Shown: one piece after another, positions 12,679 to 14,458 of the stretch | How the letters are laid out: each line of letters starts with the position of its first letter | How positions within the stretch are numbered: the stretch's first letter is position 1 | The notes under the pieces: generated by a model | Seen by the model: the letters and a program-made list of their open reading frames with translations, nothing else | Database searches by the model: none | Told to the model about the DNA's origin: nothing | Made by a program: the position numbers and the translations under genes | Source: Lichenicola sp964247725 | Lineage (GTDB): Bacteria > Pseudomonadota > Alphaproteobacteria > Acetobacterales > Acetobacteraceae | DNA length: 14,458 nucleotides | NCBI GenBank assembly: GCA_964247725.1 | Contig: CAXTVM010000065.1 | Span: 1 to 14,458, forward strand | Reading direction: 5' to 3'

Positions 12679-13512
12679 TCCGTCGCCCTTCTAGGCGGGG
12701 CCGGGCTACTGGTCATGGCCCTGGCCGCGCCGACGTCGGCATCGGCTCGGGCTGCCCGGCCCTGCACCTGTTCCGAGGGTTGGCAATGTCGCCGGACGGG
12801 CGGCATGTCGCATCGGTGCAGCAGGACGACCTTGCCGGGGACGGGGCATCGCCGCGGCCGCTGGCGTCCACGACCTGCCGGCGGCGCCGTCACGGGGGGC
12901 TGCCCTGCAGGGCGGGCCCCAACTGGCGAGGTTTCCTCACCCAGCCGGAAAGGCGACGGCACCCGGCTCGCCTTCCCCGTCCGGCACGACACCGACGTGA
13001 CCGCCGAAATCGATCAGGTCGATGTCGGCGCCCCCGTGCCCCGCCGCCTGCTGCCGTTCGACCGCCCGCTCGACGCGCTCCGCACCGGCCCCGGCAACCG
13101 GCTGGCGGTGCTGGCGACGCGAGACGCCCACAAGCGGGTCGGCCGTGCTCAGGCGGCGCTGGCCGACGCCGGGGTGTCGGACCGGCTGTCGATCGAGGCG
13201 AGGCGGGCCGGCTCCGACGCCGTCGATCTCGGCGGCCCGGCCTATGACGATCCCGGCCTCTACCTGCGCGCCTCGCCGACCATGCACATGCGCGGCGTCG
13301 CCACACCGATGCTGGTCGCGGTCGGCGAACGCGACGCCGAGTGCCCGATGCCGCAGAGCCAGGAGTTCGCGACCGCACCGGCGGCGCTCGGCGTCCCCGA
13401 CAGCTTCGTGGTGTATCCCGGCGAGGGCCATGCGCTGGCGCGGCGGGCGGACCGCGACGACCTCCGCCGATGCACCGTGGCCTGGTTCCGGCGCTGGTTC
13501 GCCACCCCGTGA
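12679..13512 (+). pseudogene. Remnant of an exported S9-family (prolyl oligopeptidase-type) peptidase
   Basis: Pieces of one large enzyme appear in order but in two frames. Directly after the DUF1488 stop, a signal-peptide-like stretch reads SVALLGGAGLLVMALAAPTS then ASARA. Next, in another frame, LHLFRGLAMSPDGRHVASV (about 12762-12818) is the first beta-propeller blade of S9 peptidases. Returning to the first frame, KGDGTRLAF (about 12949-12975) and VDVGAPVPRRLLPF are propeller-like. The C-terminal catalytic part follows: DLGGPAYDDPGLYLRASPTM, then MRGVATPMLVAVGERDAECP (catalytic Asp region) and YPGEGHAL (catalytic His), ending AWFRRWFATP at the TGA at 13512. The serine elbow (GxSxGG) and perhaps 200 or more residues before it are absent; intact relatives have about 650 residues, against about 278 codons here. 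With frame changes and no nucleophile, it cannot be an active peptidase. Confidence 0.75.
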
Positions 13513-13619
13513 CGGCGCCGCGGCCGCGCCGGCCTGAACCTTTCGTTCACCTGAAAATGGGCGGATAACGGCGCCCCGAACGCGCGCCGGGGATGCCGGA
13601 GGAGATGTAAGGACAGACG

Positions 13620-14458
13620 ATGAGCGCCATGCACGCCGCGACCGCCCCCCCGCAGACGGCCTTGCCGCCCGGCACCTGGAGCCCGGCCAGCTGGCGGACG
13701 CTGCCGATCCGGCAGGCGCCGAGCTACCCGGATGCGGCGGCGCTTGAGGCGGTCGAGGCGCGGCTGCGAGGCTACCCGCCGCTGGTGTTCGCCGGAGAGG
13801 CCAGGCGCCTCCAGCAGCAGCTGGCGCTGGCCGCCGAGGGGCGTGCCTTCGTGCTGCAGGGCGGCGCCTGCGCCGAGAGCTTCGGCGAGTTCACCGCCGA
13901 CGTGATCCGCGACACCTTCCGGGTGCTGCTGCAGATGGCGGTGGTGCTGACCTTCGGGGCCAAGGTGCCGGTGGTGAAGCTCGGCCGCATGGCCGGCCAA
14001 TACGCCAAGCCGCGCTCGGCCGACACCGAGACCGTAGCCGGCCGGACGCTGCCCTCCTATCGCGGCGACATCGTCAACGGCTCGGACTTCAGCGCCGCGG
14101 CGCGGGTTCCGGAGCCGTCCCGCATGGAGACCGGCTACTTCCATTCCGCCGGCACTTTGAACCTGCTGCGCGCGTTCGCCGGCGGCGGCTACGCCAACCT
14201 GCACCAGGTGCACCGATGGAACCTGGGCTTCGTCGAGCGCTCGCCGCTGGCCGCCCGCTACCAGGACCTGTCCGGGCGGATCGACGAGACGCTGGGCTTC
14301 ATGGGCGCCTGCGGGCTCGGCGCCGACGCGCCGCAGGTGAACGAGACCGAGTTCTACACCAGCCACGAGGCGCTGCTGCTGCCCTACGAGCAGGCGCTGA
14401 CCCGGGTCGATTCGACCACCGGCGACTGGTACGCATGCTCGGCGCACTTCCTGTGGAT
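13620..14458 (+). CDS. Class II 3-deoxy-7-phosphoheptulonate (DAHP) synthase, N-terminal part (runs off right edge)
   Basis: The first 279 residues, about 60 percent of a typical 450-460-residue class II (plant-type) DAHP synthase, which joins phosphoenolpyruvate and erythrose-4-phosphate in the first step of the shikimate pathway. TWSPASWRTLPIRQAPSYPD (19-38) is the usual start. FVLQGGACAESF (77-88) carries the metal-binding cysteine C84. KLGRMAGQYAKPRS, LPSYRGDIVNG and HQVHRWNLGFVERSP are the expected phosphate and substrate-binding blocks. The remaining metal ligands lie beyond the window. ATG at 13620 has TAAGGA 6 nt upstream. Gene names in this class vary (aroF, aroG, aroH), so none is given. 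The 107-nt leader holds a TGAAC-N5-GTTCA inverted repeat at 13535-13549 but no convincing sigma-70 promoter. Confidence 0.95.
   Translation, partial: MSAMHAATAPPQTALPPGTWSPASWRTLPIRQAPSYPDAAALEAVEARLRGYPPLVFAGEARRLQQQLALAAEGRAFVLQGGACAESFGEFTADVIRDTFRVLLQMAVVLTFGAKVPVVKLGRMAGQYAKPRSADTETVAGRTLPSYRGDIVNGSDFSAAARVPEPSRMETGYFHSAGTLNLLRAFAGGGYANLHQVHRWNLGFVERSPLAARYQDLSGRIDETLGFMGACGLGADAPQVNETEFYTSHEALLLPYEQALTRVDSTTGDWYACSAHFLW

Noticed and set aside
13535..13549. TGAAC-N5-GTTCA inverted repeat upstream of DAHP synthase, considered as an aromatic-pathway operator
   Set aside because: Arms are only 5 bp, it does not match TyrR or TrpR boxes, and chance occurrence is likely. It is mentioned only within the gene entry.
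13605..13610. ATG-TAA start-stop just before the DAHP synthase ribosome binding site, considered as a minimal upstream open reading frame
   Set aside because: The GGAGGAG before it abuts the ATG with no spacing, so initiation there is unlikely; a chance overlap with the real TAAGGA site is simpler.
1..14458. CRISPR arrays, tRNA or rRNA genes, integrases, attachment sites, insertion sequences
   Set aside because: None was seen: no regularly spaced repeats, no cloverleaf or rRNA-like sequence, and no transposase or integrase motifs in any frame.

Overview
This is a high-GC window, almost all of it coding, that looks like the chromosome of an alphaproteobacterium, probably of the Rhodospirillales/Acetobacteraceae type. 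The reasons are the xseB-ispA-dxs operon, a class II (plant-type) DAHP synthase, a DUF1488 protein, an EcfG-like promoter motif, and intergenic repeats ending in a GGTCC-AGGGC...CCTGGCC palindrome that I recall from Acetobacteraceae genomes (a recollection, not a search). There is no phage, plasmid, CRISPR array, rRNA or tRNA. I do not see a new multi-gene system. The most unusual things are a REPIN-like repeat family, two decayed genes and some regulatory sites.

Layout. 1-1348 (minus): isoprenoid block xseB, ispA and the first codons of dxs. 1421-1600: two inverted copies of a roughly 85-bp repeat. 1606-1866 (minus): tusA-like sulfur carrier, divergent from 1944-4140 (plus): fructokinase (mak) and an MFS transporter. 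4387-5729 (minus): DUF423 membrane protein and RlmM-type rRNA methyltransferase, overlapping by 4 nt; E. coli has the same pair. 5783-5870: a single copy of the same repeat. 5921-6928 (plus): proline iminopeptidase, possibly leaderless. 7043-8580 (plus): DUF4142 lipoprotein behind an EcfG-like promoter, an IsdG-like heme monooxygenase candidate, and PduO-type cobalamin adenosyltransferase. 8593-9029: frameshifted GNAT acetyltransferase. 9071-9931 (minus): cobA (SUMT), divergent from 10024-12262 (plus): fpr (ferredoxin-NADP reductase) and gor (glutathione reductase). 12376-12678: DUF1488 protein. 12679-13512: remnant of an S9-family peptidase. 13620 to the right edge: class II DAHP synthase.

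How the genes relate. The left block makes farnesyl diphosphate and its precursor DXP. The centre right has a tetrapyrrole and redox flavour: a possible heme-degrading oxygenase, cobalamin adenosylation, the siroheme/cobalamin branch-point methyltransferase, an NADPH-ferredoxin reductase and glutathione reductase. They lie in different transcription units, so a shared process is inference. The right edge is the first step of aromatic amino acid synthesis.
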